A stretch of DNA of 64,000 nt from Streptomyces sp. NBC_00306 (GCF_036169555.1 NZ_CP108032.1:6448001-6512000); one strand, 5' to 3'; positions 8,215 through 17,143 are shown, counted from the stretch's first letter. The notes: generated by a model not told the origin, from the letters alone. A program made the numbers and translations.

Positions 8215-9570
8215 GTGACCCTGTCTTCTTCGAAGGCGCGACTGGCAGCGCTGCGCACCGACCTCGAGCGCCGCAATCCGGCACAGCCCGAATTTCATCA
8301 GGCGGCGACGGAAGTGCTGGACACCCTGGCGCCCGTACTAGCCGCCCGGCCCGAGTACGCGGAACCGGGGCTCGTCGAGCGCCTCTGTGAACCCGAACGT
8401 CAGATCATCTTCCGCGTGCCCTGGCAGGACGACCGTGGTGAGGTTCAGGTCAACCGCGGATTCCGGGTCGAGTTCAACAGCGCGCTGGGCCCCTACAAGG
8501 GCGGACTGCGTTTCCACCCCTCGGTGAACCTGGGCGTGGTGAAGTTCCTCGGCTTCGAACAGGTCTTCAAGAACGCGCTCACGGGGCTCGGTATCGGCGG
8601 TGGCAAGGGCGGCAGCGACTTCGACCCGCGCGGCCGCTCGGACGCCGAAGTCATGCGCTTCTGCCAGTCCTTCATGACCGAGTTGCAGCGGCACATCGGC
8701 GAGCACACCGATGTTCCCGCGGGGGACATCGGCGTCGGCGGCCGGGAGATCGGCTATCTGTTCGGCCAGTACCGCCGGATCACCAACCGCTGGGACGCCG
8801 GAGTCCTCACCGGCAAGGGCCAGGGCTGGGGCGGCTCGGCCATGCGCACCGAGGCGACCGGGTACGGCAGCGTGCTCTTCGCCGCCGAGATGCTGCGCCT
8901 GCGCGGCGAGGAGCTCCAGGGCCAGGCGGCCGTGGTCTCCGGCTCCGGCAACGTCGCCATCCACACCATCGAGAAGCTGACGCGCAGCGGCGCCCACCCC
9001 ATGACCTGCTCCGACTCCGAGGGCTGTGTCGTGGACGAGAAGGGCATCGACCTCGAACTCCTGCGTCAGGTCAAGGAGGTGGAGCGCGCCCGGATCAGCG
9101 AGTACGCCAAGCGTCGCGGCGCATCCGCGCGCTTCCTCCCCGGCGGCCGGGTGTGGGACGTGCCCTGCGACATCGCCTTCCCTTCGGCCACCCAGAACGA
9201 GCTGCACGCCGACGACGCGCTCGCCCTCGTGCGCAACGGGGTCAAGGCCGTCTCCGAGGGCGCCAACATGCCCACCACCCCCGAGGCGGTACGCATCCTC
9301 CAGGACGCGGGTGTGGCGTTCGGCCCGGGCAAGGCCGCGAATGCCGGCGGCGTCGCGGTCAGCGCCCTGGAGATGCGGCAGAACGCCTCCCGCGACGCGT
9401 GGACCGCGATGCGCGTGGAGGAGGAACTCGCCGTCATCATGCGGGACATCCACCAGGTCGCCCACGACACGGCGGAACGCTACGGCCTTCCCGGCGACTA
9501 TGTGGCAGGTGCCAACATCGCGGGGTTCGAGCGGGTGGCGGACGCGATGCTGGCCCAGGGCCTGATCTAG
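8215..9570 (+). CDS. gdhA: NADP-specific glutamate dehydrogenase
   Basis: 451 aa, the usual length of hexameric bacterial GDH. GTG 8215 follows AGGAGGGAC. Conserved blocks are YKGGLRFHP, the substrate-site stretch FLGFEQVFKNALTGL, and GGGKGGSDFDP with the catalytic Lys; the Rossmann coenzyme domain follows around residue 205-300 (SGSGNVAIH) with the late motif AANAGGVAVS. It aminates 2-oxoglutarate with ammonia to give glutamate, linking nitrogen assimilation to the TCA cycle. It is monocistronic, closed by a strong terminator shared with the convergent chitinase gene. Confidence 0.97.
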   Translation: MTLSSSKARLAALRTDLERRNPAQPEFHQAATEVLDTLAPVLAARPEYAEPGLVERLCEPERQIIFRVPWQDDRGEVQVNRGFRVEFNSALGPYKGGLRFHPSVNLGVVKFLGFEQVFKNALTGLGIGGGKGGSDFDPRGRSDAEVMRFCQSFMTELQRHIGEHTDVPAGDIGVGGREIGYLFGQYRRITNRWDAGVLTGKGQGWGGSAMRTEATGYGSVLFAAEMLRLRGEELQGQAAVVSGSGNVAIHTIEKLTRSGAHPMTCSDSEGCVVDEKGIDLELLRQVKEVERARISEYAKRRGASARFLPGGRVWDVPCDIAFPSATQNELHADDALALVRNGVKAVSEGANMPTTPEAVRILQDAGVAFGPGKAANAGGVAVSALEMRQNASRDAWTAMRVEEELAVIMRDIHQVAHDTAERYGLPGDYVAGANIAGFERVADAMLAQGLI

Positions 9571-9593
9571 CACCGGCAGCCCGCCGGTGGACC

Positions 9594-9624
9594 AGGGGCC
9601 CGCATCGCTTCGGTGCGGGCCCCT
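9594..9624. terminator. Bidirectional terminator between gdhA and chitinase
   Basis: Perfect 11-bp stem AGGGGCCCGCA / TGCGGGCCCCT with a 9-nt loop, placed 24 nt after the gdhA stop and 23 nt after the stop of the convergent chitinase gene. Confidence 0.8.
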
Positions 9625-9646
9625 CGCACGGCTGCCGCCCTCCGCG

Positions 9647-10717
9647 TCAACGGCGCTGCAACGCCTTGACGTTGTTCCCGAACGTCCAGTTCTTCGACCC
9701 GTCCCAGTTGACCGACCATGTCATCAGGCCCTTGAGCCCTCCGCCGTAGGTGTTCCAGGCCTGCGCGACCAGATTCGGCGCCATGTGGCCGCCGCCGGCG
9801 CCGGGCTGGGCCGGCAGACCGGGGACCTGCTTGTCGTACGGCACCCGGATCGTGGTGCCCTGGACGACCAGACCTTTGTTGAGACAGTCGGTCTGCGCGG
9901 TGAAGCCCTGGACGGTCCCCGCGGAGTAGGAGTCGCCGGAACAGCCGTACATGCTGCCGTTGTAGTACTGCATGTTGAGCCACCACAGCCGGCCGTTGTC
10001 GGCGTACTTCTTCACGATCGGCAGGTACGCGCCCCAGATCGATCCGTAGGCCACGCTGCCGCCGGTGACGTAGGCGGTCTCGGGTGCCATCGTCAGACCG
10101 AAGTTGGCCGGCATCCGCGCGAGCACGCCGTCGATGATGTGGACGAGGTTGGCCTGCGAGGCCGACAGCTGGTTGATGTTCCCGCTGCCGACGAGGCCGG
10201 TCTCGATGTCGATGTCGATGCCGTCGAAGTTGTACGTCTGGAGGATCGGCACCACCGTCTGGATGAACCGGTCGGCCACGGCACGGGAGCTGAGGTCGAT
10301 GCCGGCCGTCGCACCGCCGATGGACAGCAGGATCGTCTGGCCGGAGGCCTTGGCCTGGCACATCTCGGCGGGGGTGGCGACCTTCACGGTGGCGTCCATC
10401 CCGTCCTCCCACAGGACGGTGCCGTCCGAACGGATCACGGGGAAGGCCGCGTTGAGGACGTTGTAACCGTGCTCGCGGATGCGGGTATCGGTGATCGGTG
10501 TCCATCCGAAGGGCGGGTGGACACCGTTCGAGGCGCCGTCCCAGTTCTCCCAGTACCCCTGGAGCACCTTGCCCGCGGGCTTGGACTTCACCGCGCAGGT
10601 GACGGCCCGCGGCTCGCTCGGCGTGGGCGGCCCGCTCGGTGCCGCGGCCGCCGACAGCGGTACGACGCCCGCCATCGTGAGAACGACGCCCAGCAGACGT
10701 AACGTCCGTCCGATCAT
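9647..10717 (-). CDS. Secreted GH18 chitinase
   Basis: 356 aa. ATG 10717 has AAGGGAG upstream and starts a signal peptide (VVLTMAGVVPLSAAAAP). The GH18 barrel begins near QGYWENWDG; the catalytic signature DGIDIDIE (D165 to E172, E172 the proton donor) and the strand-3 SxGG (LLSIGGAT) are intact, so an active endo- or exochitinase hydrolysing beta-1,4-GlcNAc polymers is expected. There is no carbohydrate-binding module, only the catalytic domain after a short Pro-rich linker. A chitinase-type operator motif lies 50-80 nt upstream, consistent with induction by chitin or GlcNAc signals. Confidence 0.93.
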   Translation of the reverse strand: MIGRTLRLLGVVLTMAGVVPLSAAAAPSGPPTPSEPRAVTCAVKSKPAGKVLQGYWENWDGASNGVHPPFGWTPITDTRIREHGYNVLNAAFPVIRSDGTVLWEDGMDATVKVATPAEMCQAKASGQTILLSIGGATAGIDLSSRAVADRFIQTVVPILQTYNFDGIDIDIETGLVGSGNINQLSASQANLVHIIDGVLARMPANFGLTMAPETAYVTGGSVAYGSIWGAYLPIVKKYADNGRLWWLNMQYYNGSMYGCSGDSYSAGTVQGFTAQTDCLNKGLVVQGTTIRVPYDKQVPGLPAQPGAGGGHMAPNLVAQAWNTYGGGLKGLMTWSVNWDGSKNWTFGNNVKALQRR

Positions 10718-10766
10718 GCTGTGCTCCCTTCGTGCCGGAGTGGTACCGGAGGAGTTCAGCGTCTTG

Positions 10767-10799
10767 TGGTCCAGACCTTTCGTCAATAGGTCTGGACCA
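10767..10799 (-). promoter_or_regulatory. Chitinase operator: two inverted 12-bp motifs
   Basis: TGGTCCAGACCT at 10767-10778 and its exact reverse complement AGGTCTGGACCA at 10788-10799, 9 bp apart, upstream of the chitinase start. Established knowledge: Streptomyces chitinase promoters carry paired 12-bp elements of this sequence that mediate glucose repression and chitin induction, and DasR dre sites share the TGGTCT-AGACCA core. TTGACG inside the spacer, on the minus strand, could serve as the -35. Confidence 0.75.
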
Positions 10800-10877
10800 A
10801 GTTGCCGGGCTGGTGCGCCGGTTGACGAGGCGGCGGCGGTACGGTCGGGCCGAGTGCGGAGACACCAGGGGGCGCAT

Positions 10878-11705
10878 GTGGCACGAGTGGTGGAGTTGGC
10901 GTACTACCCCGTCAAGGGGTGCGCCGGCAGCGCGGTGCGCGAGGCGGTGCTGACACCCGCGGGACTCGCACACGACCGCAGTTTCATGGTGGTGGGTGAG
11001 CAGGGGGTGTACCGCACCCAGCGCCGGGACCCGCGGCTCGCGCTGATCGTCCCCACGATCGGCGCCGACGGCCTCCGGCTCACTCTGAACGCGCCCCGGC
11101 ACGAGCCGGTCGCGATCGACGTCGACACCACCGGACCACGCAGGGACGTCGATCTGTTCGGTGCCGCCTTCCTCGGGATCGACCAGGGCGACGACGCCGC
11201 CGAGTGGCTCTCCACCGTCCTCGCCGCACCGAGCAGGCTCGTCCGCGTGCCGCCCGAGCACCACCGGGTGACCGACGGCCGCACACCCGGCACCTCCGGC
11301 TATGCCGACAGCTGCGCCGTCCACCTGCTGTCCCGGTCGAGCCTCGACCTGCTCAACGAGAAGCTCGCCGTGCGGGGCGCTGCGCCGATGCCGATGGACC
11401 GCTTCCGCCCCAACATCGTCGTCGGCGGCTGGGACGAGCCGCACACGGAGGACCGCGCACGCCACATCACCGTCGGAACGGCGGAACTGGGCTATGCCAA
11501 ACCGGCCATTCGCTGCGCCGTCACTTTGGTCGACCAGCTCACCGGCGAACGGGACGGCCCGGAACCGCTCCGCTCGCTGGCCGGCTACCGCCGCGCGAGG
11601 GAGGGCGGCGTCGCCTTCGGTGCGAAGTTCGCGGTGCTGCGGCCGGGCAGGCTGGCCGTGGGCGACGAGCTGACGGTCGGCACCTGGGGAGAGACCGAGG
11701 TGTAG
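10878..11705 (+). CDS. MOSC domain protein (YcbX-like)
   Basis: 275 aa from GTG 10878, preceded by AGGGGG. Residues 1-95 form the MOSC N-terminal beta-barrel (ELAYYPVKGCAGSAV, LAHDRSFMVV); the C-terminal MOSC domain includes the conserved MDRFRPNIVV and the IRCAVTLVD stretch, whose Cys matches the candidate molybdenum or sulfur-carrier Cys of the superfamily. Proteins of this type reduce N-hydroxylated compounds with a molybdenum cofactor or transfer sulfur. It is divergent from the chitinase gene and shares its upstream region. Confidence 0.85.
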   Translation: MARVVELAYYPVKGCAGSAVREAVLTPAGLAHDRSFMVVGEQGVYRTQRRDPRLALIVPTIGADGLRLTLNAPRHEPVAIDVDTTGPRRDVDLFGAAFLGIDQGDDAAEWLSTVLAAPSRLVRVPPEHHRVTDGRTPGTSGYADSCAVHLLSRSSLDLLNEKLAVRGAAPMPMDRFRPNIVVGGWDEPHTEDRARHITVGTAELGYAKPAIRCAVTLVDQLTGERDGPEPLRSLAGYRRAREGGVAFGAKFAVLRPGRLAVGDELTVGTWGETEV

Positions 11706-11718
11706 CCGCGGTGGGCAC

Positions 11719-12138
11719 TCACCCGCGGTCGATATCCGGCAACGCGAAGAAGCTGCCGCCGTGCTCGTCGACATGCACCACGTATCTGCCCACGCGGACG
11801 ACCTGCACCGGGCCCGACCGCCAGGCGCCGCACGGCCCTTGACTGCCGGGCAGGGGTGTCCAGACCTCGTGGAACGTGCTGCCGTCCGGGTTCGTGCCCG
11901 ACTCGGTCATGTCACCGCCGGACGCACGCGCCAGCCGCCCCACGTCCTCGCCCGGTTCCCCGACGTCGTGATGGAACCGGACCAGGCCGTCGCCGTAGGC
12001 GGTCACGCCGGCGAAACCCCGGCTGTCGGCGTACCAGTCGCCGGCCTGGAGCCAGACCACGTGCTCGTTCTCCTGCAGCGGTCCGCCGTCACGGCTGATT
12101 CCGGCGCGCAGCCATGCGCCGGGAGAGGGTGGCTTCAC
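11719..12138 (-). CDS. Hypothetical protein
   Basis: 139 aa if GTG 12138 is the start; the frame is open to 12165, and no good ribosome site separates the options. The protein is rich in Gly, Asp and aromatic residues (WLQAGDWYADSRGFAG, LVRFHHDVGEPGEDVG) and predicted all-beta, without signal or membrane segments. The fold suggests a small lipocalin-like or ligand-binding barrel, but I recognise no family. It ends 13 nt from the convergent MOSC gene. Confidence 0.6.
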   Translation of the reverse strand: MKPPSPGAWLRAGISRDGGPLQENEHVVWLQAGDWYADSRGFAGVTAYGDGLVRFHHDVGEPGEDVGRLARASGGDMTESGTNPDGSTFHEVWTPLPGSQGPCGAWRSGPVQVVRVGRYVVHVDEHGGSFFALPDIDRG

Positions 12139-12197
12139 CCGTCCAGCATGGCAGCCGGGCGACATGTCTTCGGCCCGCTGTGTCAGCGGCGGATACG

Positions 12198-12875
12198 TCA
12201 GCGGCGCCAGAGCCGTCGCAGTCCACGAGGCTGCGGGACACCACCCGTCGTGGTCGTCGCACCGGCAGCCGCCGGACGGGCCGACTCACGCCGCAGGAAG
12301 TACTCCGCGTCCTTCGGGCGGCCCAACTCCGTGGTGCGGGGCCTCGGCGCCGGCTCCAGGTGCGGAATGTACTTGGAGCAGTGGACGTACGCCTCGTGGA
12401 CCGTCACGTGCACCCACAACTGCGCCTGCCGTCCCGGAGCAGCGTCCCGCGGAAGATCGGGGTGCGCGGCACGCTGCTCCTCGTCGGTGCGCAGTGCGAC
12501 CGCGCCGTTGACGTGCAGACCGATGTGATGCCGGGTGAAGTCGACGAACAGCAGGCCGAGATGGGGATTCTCGACGAGGTTCCCCACACCGGCCAGGACG
12601 CCGTTGCCGCGGTACTCGGGATAGGTCAGCGTGCGGTCGTCCAGCACGGTGACGAACCCGGGCGGCCCGCCGCGGAACGTCGCGTCACAGGCACCGCCGG
12701 CGTCCGCCGTGGACAGGAACACCATGGTCTGGTCACCGATGAACTCCCGCATGGCAGGCGTGAGTACGTCGTGCATCTGCCGGTCGTAGAAGTCGGCCGC
12801 CCGCTCGGCGGTGCCGAACTGCTTCTGGGCCAGCCGTTCCCCGTAGGAGCCGAACTCCTGGTCGCTGGTGGTCAC
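12198..12875 (-). CDS. Pyridoxamine 5'-phosphate oxidase-family protein
   Basis: 225 aa from GTG 12875, with GGAGG about 9 nt before it. The central region has the split-barrel flavin-binding pattern of the PNPOx-like superfamily (MVFLSTADAGGACDATFRGG, FVTVLDDRTLTYPEYRGN, NPHLGLLFVDF, GLHVNGAVAL). Such proteins bind FMN, F420 or haem and often act in stress or redox functions. The last 40 residues are a low-complexity Ala/Thr/Pro/Arg tail. It lies immediately upstream of the PPK2 terminator hairpin and belongs to a run of stress genes. Confidence 0.85.
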   Translation of the reverse strand: MTTSDQEFGSYGERLAQKQFGTAERAADFYDRQMHDVLTPAMREFIGDQTMVFLSTADAGGACDATFRGGPPGFVTVLDDRTLTYPEYRGNGVLAGVGNLVENPHLGLLFVDFTRHHIGLHVNGAVALRTDEEQRAAHPDLPRDAAPGRQAQLWVHVTVHEAYVHCSKYIPHLEPAPRPRTTELGRPKDAEYFLRRESARPAAAGATTTTGGVPQPRGLRRLWRR

Positions 12876-12936
12876 GGCGGTTGGGCCTCCTCGGAAGAAC
12901 GGCTGGATCCGGCGGAGGCTCATTTTCGTCTGCGCT

Positions 12937-12966
12937 GTATCTCCCCGTCCAGGGACGGGGAGATAC
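12937..12966 (-). terminator. Terminator downstream of ppk2
   Basis: Perfect 12-bp stem GTATCTCCCCGT / ACGGGGAGATAC with a 6-nt loop, 47 nt beyond the ppk2 stop and before the next minus-strand gene. It lacks a U tract, as is usual in Streptomyces. Confidence 0.7.
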
Positions 12967-13013
12967 ACCCTGCAGGTCGTCAGCGGGTCCGGCCCGCTCA
13001 CCCGCCCTCCGTC

Positions 13014-14021
13014 TCACCTGCCGGGGCGCTCCGGGCGGTACGCGTCCTGCCGGCCCGGCTTCCCCGGGTGCTCGCCCGGCCCCTCGGTGTGGCTGGCCAG
13101 AGGGGTGGGGGACAGCGCGGTGCTCTCCTCGCCCGGCTCCAGCAGGGTGTCCGCCGGGCCGACGATCAAGGGGTCGGGACGGCCGACGGTCTCCTTGTCC
13201 TTGCTCGCGTAGTCCAGCTGCGAGAGCAGGCTGCGCATCGCCTCCAGCCGCCCCCGCCGCTTGTCGTTGCTCTTCACCACGGTCCACGGGGCATGGCTGG
13301 TATCGGTGGCCCGGAACATGTCGACCTTGGCGGCGGTGTAGTCGTCCCACAGGTCCAGCGACGCGAGGTCGGTGGGGGAGAGCTTCCACTGCCGTACCGG
13401 GTCGATCTGGCGGATCGCGAAACGGGTGCGCTGCTCGGCCTTGGACACGGAGAACCAGAACTTCACCAGCACGATGCCGTCGTCCACCAGCATCTGTTCG
13501 AAGCGCGGGCACTCGTGCAGAAACAGCTCGTACTGCTCCGTGCTGCAAAAGCCCATGACCCGTTCCACGCCGGCGCGGTTGTACCAGGAGCGGTCGAAGA
13601 AGACGATCTCGCCGGCAGCCGGCAGATGTGCCACATAGCGCTGGAAGTACCACTGGCCCGCTTCGCGCTCCGTCGGCTTCTCCAGGGCCACCACGCGCGC
13701 GCCACGCGGATTCAGCCGCTCGGTGAAGCGCTGGATCGTGCCGCCCTTGCCGGCCGCATCACGGCCCTCGCAGAGGACGACCAGCCGCTGGCCGGTGTCC
13801 TTGACCCACCGCTGGAGCTTCAGCATCTCGATCTGGAGCAGCCGCTTCTGCCGCTCGTACTCGGAACGCCGCACCTTGCGGTCGTAGGGGTAGTTCTCGC
13901 GCCAGGTCTTGATGGGGCGGCCCTGCTCGTCCAGCAGAAGCGGATGCTCGGGCCTGCTCTCGTCCACCGTCAGGCCGTCGAGGAGGCTGTGCTGGTCGTC
14001 CCGGTCGTGTGCGTCACTCAC
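13014..14021 (-). CDS. ppk2: Polyphosphate kinase 2
   Basis: 335 aa. GTG 14021 is preferred to GTG 14030 because AGGTGA precedes it by 5 nt. PPK2 hallmarks: Walker A EGRDAAGKGGTI, Walker B FFDRSWYNRAGVERVMGF, and the lid module with KFWFSVSKAEQ and DLASLDLWDDYTAAK. The enzyme transfers phosphate between polyphosphate and nucleotides (ADP/GDP or NMPs by subclass), recharging nucleotides from polyP under stress. A non-conserved tail of about 60 residues (SPTPLASHTEGPG) extends the usual 270-aa core. Neighbouring stress genes fit this role. Confidence 0.93.
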   Translation of the reverse strand: MSDAHDRDDQHSLLDGLTVDESRPEHPLLLDEQGRPIKTWRENYPYDRKVRRSEYERQKRLLQIEMLKLQRWVKDTGQRLVVLCEGRDAAGKGGTIQRFTERLNPRGARVVALEKPTEREAGQWYFQRYVAHLPAAGEIVFFDRSWYNRAGVERVMGFCSTEQYELFLHECPRFEQMLVDDGIVLVKFWFSVSKAEQRTRFAIRQIDPVRQWKLSPTDLASLDLWDDYTAAKVDMFRATDTSHAPWTVVKSNDKRRGRLEAMRSLLSQLDYASKDKETVGRPDPLIVGPADTLLEPGEESTALSPTPLASHTEGPGEHPGKPGRQDAYRPERPGR

Positions 14022-14138
14022 AAACGTCACCTGTCTCGCAGCCGTGGAGGGATGGGAACGCCCTGCCGGTACACACCAGTAAACGGGGCCGGGCGCCGCG
14101 GGGCACCCGGCCGGGTGAGGGCGCCGGCCGGGACGGGG

Positions 14139-14774
14139 TCAGAGGTGGGTGGAGTGGATGGTGCGCTGCGACGGCAGTCGCAGCGCAAGACGGGCACCGC
14201 TCCGCCGTCCCGTCGCGCTGCCGGACGGGACCCGCGGGCCCTGGTCGGCCAGGAGCTCCTCGAGATGCGCCCGGCCGGCGACCATGGCGCGGCGCATCGC
14301 GTCGGCATCCGTGACACCCGCCGCGGCCTGCTGCGCTGCGGCGTGGAGCAGGCGGGCACCGTCGATGTGCCGCGGGAAATGGACCGACAGGGCGTCGAGC
14401 TGGCGCTCGCGGGACTCGGCCGTGAGGCCCCGGTCGGAGGCGAGCCGGCTCAGCAGCTGGTTGGCCCGCGCGGCGGCCGCTCCGGGCGCGTCGACGAACT
14501 GCTCCTGGAGCCCTGACCAACGGCTCAGGTACTGCCGCCGGGTGGTGTCGGTGAGCGAGAAGGGGCAGAGACCGCCGAAGCACCGCAGCCGGTCGGCCAG
14601 TTCGCGCTCCGCCGCTCGCACGTCCCCGCCCGCCAGAGCGACCACCCGGTCGTACTCGGGTCCGAAGCGGCGCGTGAGGGTGGCCGTGCTGTACAGCTTC
14701 ACCGGCCGGGCGAGCAGGAGTACCGCGATGATCGCTGCCACCAGTCCCAGAATCGCCAGGATGCTCACGGACAT
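14139..14774 (-). CDS. Membrane-anchored hypothetical protein
   Basis: 211 aa, ATG 14774 with AGGAA 4 nt before. An N-terminal transmembrane helix (ILAILGLVAAIIAVLLLA) is followed by a helical domain with Cys and Trp (CFGGLCPF, YLSRWSGLQEQF) and a basic tail. Without a cleavage site it should stay anchored with the helical part most likely cytoplasmic. It sits between ppk2 and the cardiolipin synthase gene on the same strand; function unknown. Confidence 0.7.
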   Translation of the reverse strand: MSVSILAILGLVAAIIAVLLLARPVKLYSTATLTRRFGPEYDRVVALAGGDVRAAERELADRLRCFGGLCPFSLTDTTRRQYLSRWSGLQEQFVDAPGAAAARANQLLSRLASDRGLTAESRERQLDALSVHFPRHIDGARLLHAAAQQAAAGVTDADAMRRAMVAGRAHLEELLADQGPRVPSGSATGRRSGARLALRLPSQRTIHSTHL

Positions 14775-14917
14775 GGTTCCTGCCTTTCGACGAGTCTCCA
14801 CGGCTTACGTGTGTCACTGCGTGTTACCAATGTGCCGCAGCGTAAACACCCCGGGTGACGGAGTGGCTACCTCCGGTTCCTCGTGACCCCGGACCACCTC
14901 ACGTACACGGGCACCGC

Positions 14918-16162
14918 TCACAGATACCGGCGGATGGGCTGGACGGCGGCCTCGCGGGCCCGCTGGAGCACCGACCGCCGCTTCCAGCGGCCGCCCTTGA
15001 TCGGCTCGCTCCGCGCGGCGTCCTCGTCGAAATGGCCGTCCAGGGTCGCGGTGAACTCCTCGTCGAGGACGGCCAGCATGACTTCCTCGTCGTGTTCGAG
15101 CGACCGGCGGTTGAAGTTGGTGGACCCGATGAGCGAGGCCACGCCGTCGACCGTGATCACCTTCGCGTGCAGCATCGTCGGCTGGTACTGGAAGATCTTC
15201 ACGCCGCAGGCGAGCAGCTCGTCGTAGTAGTGCTGCCCGGCCAGCTGGCAGACGCGTTTGTCGGTGTACGGGCCCGGCAGCAGGATCTCCACCTCCACGC
15301 CCCGCCGCGCCGTCGCGCACAGCAGGTCGATGAAGTAGGCGTCCGGCGAGAAGTACGCGGTGGTCAGCCGGAAGCGTTCCTCGGCCGACTCCAGCATGAC
15401 GCGCATGAGCGTCTGCATGTCCTGCCAGCCGAAGCTGGCGGAGCCGCGCACCACCTGCACGACCGCGGAGCCCTGCCGCTCGTGCTCGACGAACCGGTCA
15501 CGTTTGTCGAAGAGCTCGTCGTGGCACTCGGCCCAGTTCTGCGCGAACGCGGCGGCGATGCCGTCCACGGCAGCGCCCTGGAGCCGGACGTGCGTGTCAC
15601 GCCACTCGTTCTCATTGCGGGCGTCCCCGCACCACTCCTCGGCGATGCCCACACCGCCGGTGAAGGCCGTCGTCTCGTCGACGACGAGCGCCTTGCGGTG
15701 GCAGCGGTGGTTCTGCTTGAGCGGCGACAGGTACAGCGGCTTGCGGAACCAGGCCACCTGCACGCCGTCCCGCTCCATCATCGTCAGCTGATCCTTCTCG
15801 ATCAGCCGGCAGCCGAAGCCGTCCAGCAGCAGCCGCACCCGCACACCCGCGCGTGCCCGCTCGGCCAGGGCCTCGGCGAACTCCTTGGCGATGTCCCCCC
15901 GCCAGTACACGAAGGTCATCATGTCCACGGTGTGCTGCGCGGACCTGATGCTCTCCAGCATGGCGGCGAAGATCTCGTCCCCGTTGCGGAGCGGGACGAG
16001 ACCGTTGCCTTCGGTGGCGGCGATGCCGATGAGGCGCTCCAGCCGCCGCCGCAGACGCCGGATCCGCTGCTCGGGCGTGGACGCCTCGGCGGCGAATGCC
16101 TCGCCTGTTCTCGCGGAACGTCTTTCGGGACGTATCCGCGGCTGGTCCTGTGTGCTCGTCAT
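14918..16162 (-). CDS. Phospholipase D-family protein, cardiolipin synthase type
   Basis: 414 aa. ATG 16162 is taken as start (upstream in-frame codons to 16231 lack protein character). Two HKD motifs are present: HRKALVVDETTAFTGG and HAKVITVDGVASLIGS, each followed by the usual GG/GS and N elements (STNFNRRS). There is no N-terminal membrane span, unlike classical Cls, but the order and spacing match bacterial cardiolipin synthases, which join two phosphatidylglycerols. An alternative is a soluble phosphatidyltransferase or nuclease. Located within the stress gene run upstream of csbD. Confidence 0.88.
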   Translation of the reverse strand: MTSTQDQPRIRPERRSARTGEAFAAEASTPEQRIRRLRRRLERLIGIAATEGNGLVPLRNGDEIFAAMLESIRSAQHTVDMMTFVYWRGDIAKEFAEALAERARAGVRVRLLLDGFGCRLIEKDQLTMMERDGVQVAWFRKPLYLSPLKQNHRCHRKALVVDETTAFTGGVGIAEEWCGDARNENEWRDTHVRLQGAAVDGIAAAFAQNWAECHDELFDKRDRFVEHERQGSAVVQVVRGSASFGWQDMQTLMRVMLESAEERFRLTTAYFSPDAYFIDLLCATARRGVEVEILLPGPYTDKRVCQLAGQHYYDELLACGVKIFQYQPTMLHAKVITVDGVASLIGSTNFNRRSLEHDEEVMLAVLDEEFTATLDGHFDEDAARSEPIKGGRWKRRSVLQRAREAAVQPIRRYL

Positions 16163-16443
16163 CGATTCACTGCTCCGGTGCAAGAGGGGCGTCGCGTCGG
16201 AGGACGGCGACGCCGGGACGGTACTCAGCAAGGGACCCCGACCGGTCCGGTCGGGGCCACGAGGATGCCGGCGGGTGCCCGTGATCGAGGAACCCTCTGT
16301 CCAGCCCCCCGGTCCGCCGCATGCCCCCGCGGCAACCGAACATGCCCTCCGCCTTTTCCACGAAGCTCACGGGTTTACCAGCGGTGTGAGCGGTGACGCG
16401 ACTGTCAGGACCTGTTGTCTAGCCGACTTGGAAGTGAACAGCT

Positions 16444-16617
16444 GTGGCTGAGAACCAGAAGGCCAAGGCCAAGATGGAACAGACCAAGGGCAAGGCCAAG
16501 GAAGCGGTCGGGCGCACCGTGGGCAACGAGCGCATGACCGCGGAAGGCCGCGCCGAGCAGGCGAAGGGCGACGCCCGCCAGGCCAAGGAGAAGACCAAGG
16601 ACGCGTTCGGCCACTGA
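16444..16617 (+). CDS. csbD: CsbD-family stress protein
   Basis: 57 aa from GTG 16444; GGAAG lies about 10 nt upstream. The sequence is short, highly charged and Lys/Ala/Gly rich (KMEQTKGKAKEAVGR, AEQAKGDARQAKEKTKD), the classic CsbD repeat. In Bacillus csbD is under the general stress factor sigma B; here the gene lies just upstream of an anti-sigma kinase and a SigB/F-type sigma factor. A terminator follows. Biochemical function is unknown in the family. Confidence 0.9.
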   Translation: MAENQKAKAKMEQTKGKAKEAVGRTVGNERMTAEGRAEQAKGDARQAKEKTKDAFGH

Positions 16618-16634
16618 GGTCTGCACACACTGTC

Positions 16635-16666
16635 GGGCCCGTCGCACCCCGCTGTGCGACGGGCCC
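16635..16666 (+). terminator. Terminator after csbD
   Basis: Perfect 12-bp stem GGGCCCGTCGCA / TGCGACGGGCCC with an 8-nt loop, followed by TTGTCCTT, 18 nt after the csbD stop. Confidence 0.85.
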
Positions 16667-16720
16667 TTGTCCTTAGGGGCCCAGGGCCCCACCAGGACGA
16701 TGCCCAAGGAGTGCTGGAGC

Positions 16721-17143
16721 GTGTCTGCTGATGAACTGACGGGACCGGTGCACCCGGTTCCGCAAGGTCCCGCCGAAGCGCGCAGGGAAGTGGAGTTCCT
16801 GCTGCACGAGCGATTCTGCCGGCCCGATTCCGATCGCGACGATCCCGCCCTGACGGATGCGTTGCTGGTGACCTCGGAATTGGTGACCAATGCTCTTCTG
16901 CACGGTGGCGGCGTCACGGACTTCGAGGCGGAGCTGACGAAAGAAGGTGTCCGTGTGAGCGTGAGCGATCACAGCGACGAGATGCCGGCCGTCCAGGAAC
17001 GCACCGACTCTCGTGGCCGCTTCAGAATCGGAGGACACGGCTGGCGTGTGATCAGCCGGATCGCGCGGGACGTGGTCATCACGCGCCATGACGGCGGCGG
17101 TAAGCGGATCTCCGTACTGGTCCCGCTGGTCCCCATGATGTGA
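16721..17143 (+). CDS. ATP-binding anti-sigma factor (RsbW-like HATPase)
   Basis: 140 aa from GTG 16721, with AAGGAG 10 nt before; ATG 16700 is an alternative. The Bergerat-fold HATPase_c motifs are clear: N box LVTSELVTNALLHGG, G1 region VSDHSDEMP, and the G2-like RIGGHGWRVIS. Streptomyces proteins of this size are serine kinases that bind and inhibit a sigma factor and phosphorylate a STAS antagonist. The sigma gene begins 160 nt downstream on the same strand, making it the obvious partner. Confidence 0.88.
   Translation: MSADELTGPVHPVPQGPAEARREVEFLLHERFCRPDSDRDDPALTDALLVTSELVTNALLHGGGVTDFEAELTKEGVRVSVSDHSDEMPAVQERTDSRGRFRIGGHGWRVISRIARDVVITRHDGGGKRISVLVPLVPMM

Noticed and set aside
7890..8390. 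Plus-strand frame overlapping the gdhA start
   Set aside because: It runs into the well-supported gdhA gene in another frame and has no ribosome site or recognisable domain.
16370..16400. SigB/F-type promoter before csbD (GTTT-N15-GGTGAC)
   Set aside because: The -10 part differs from GGGTAY at two positions, so it is not strong enough to list.
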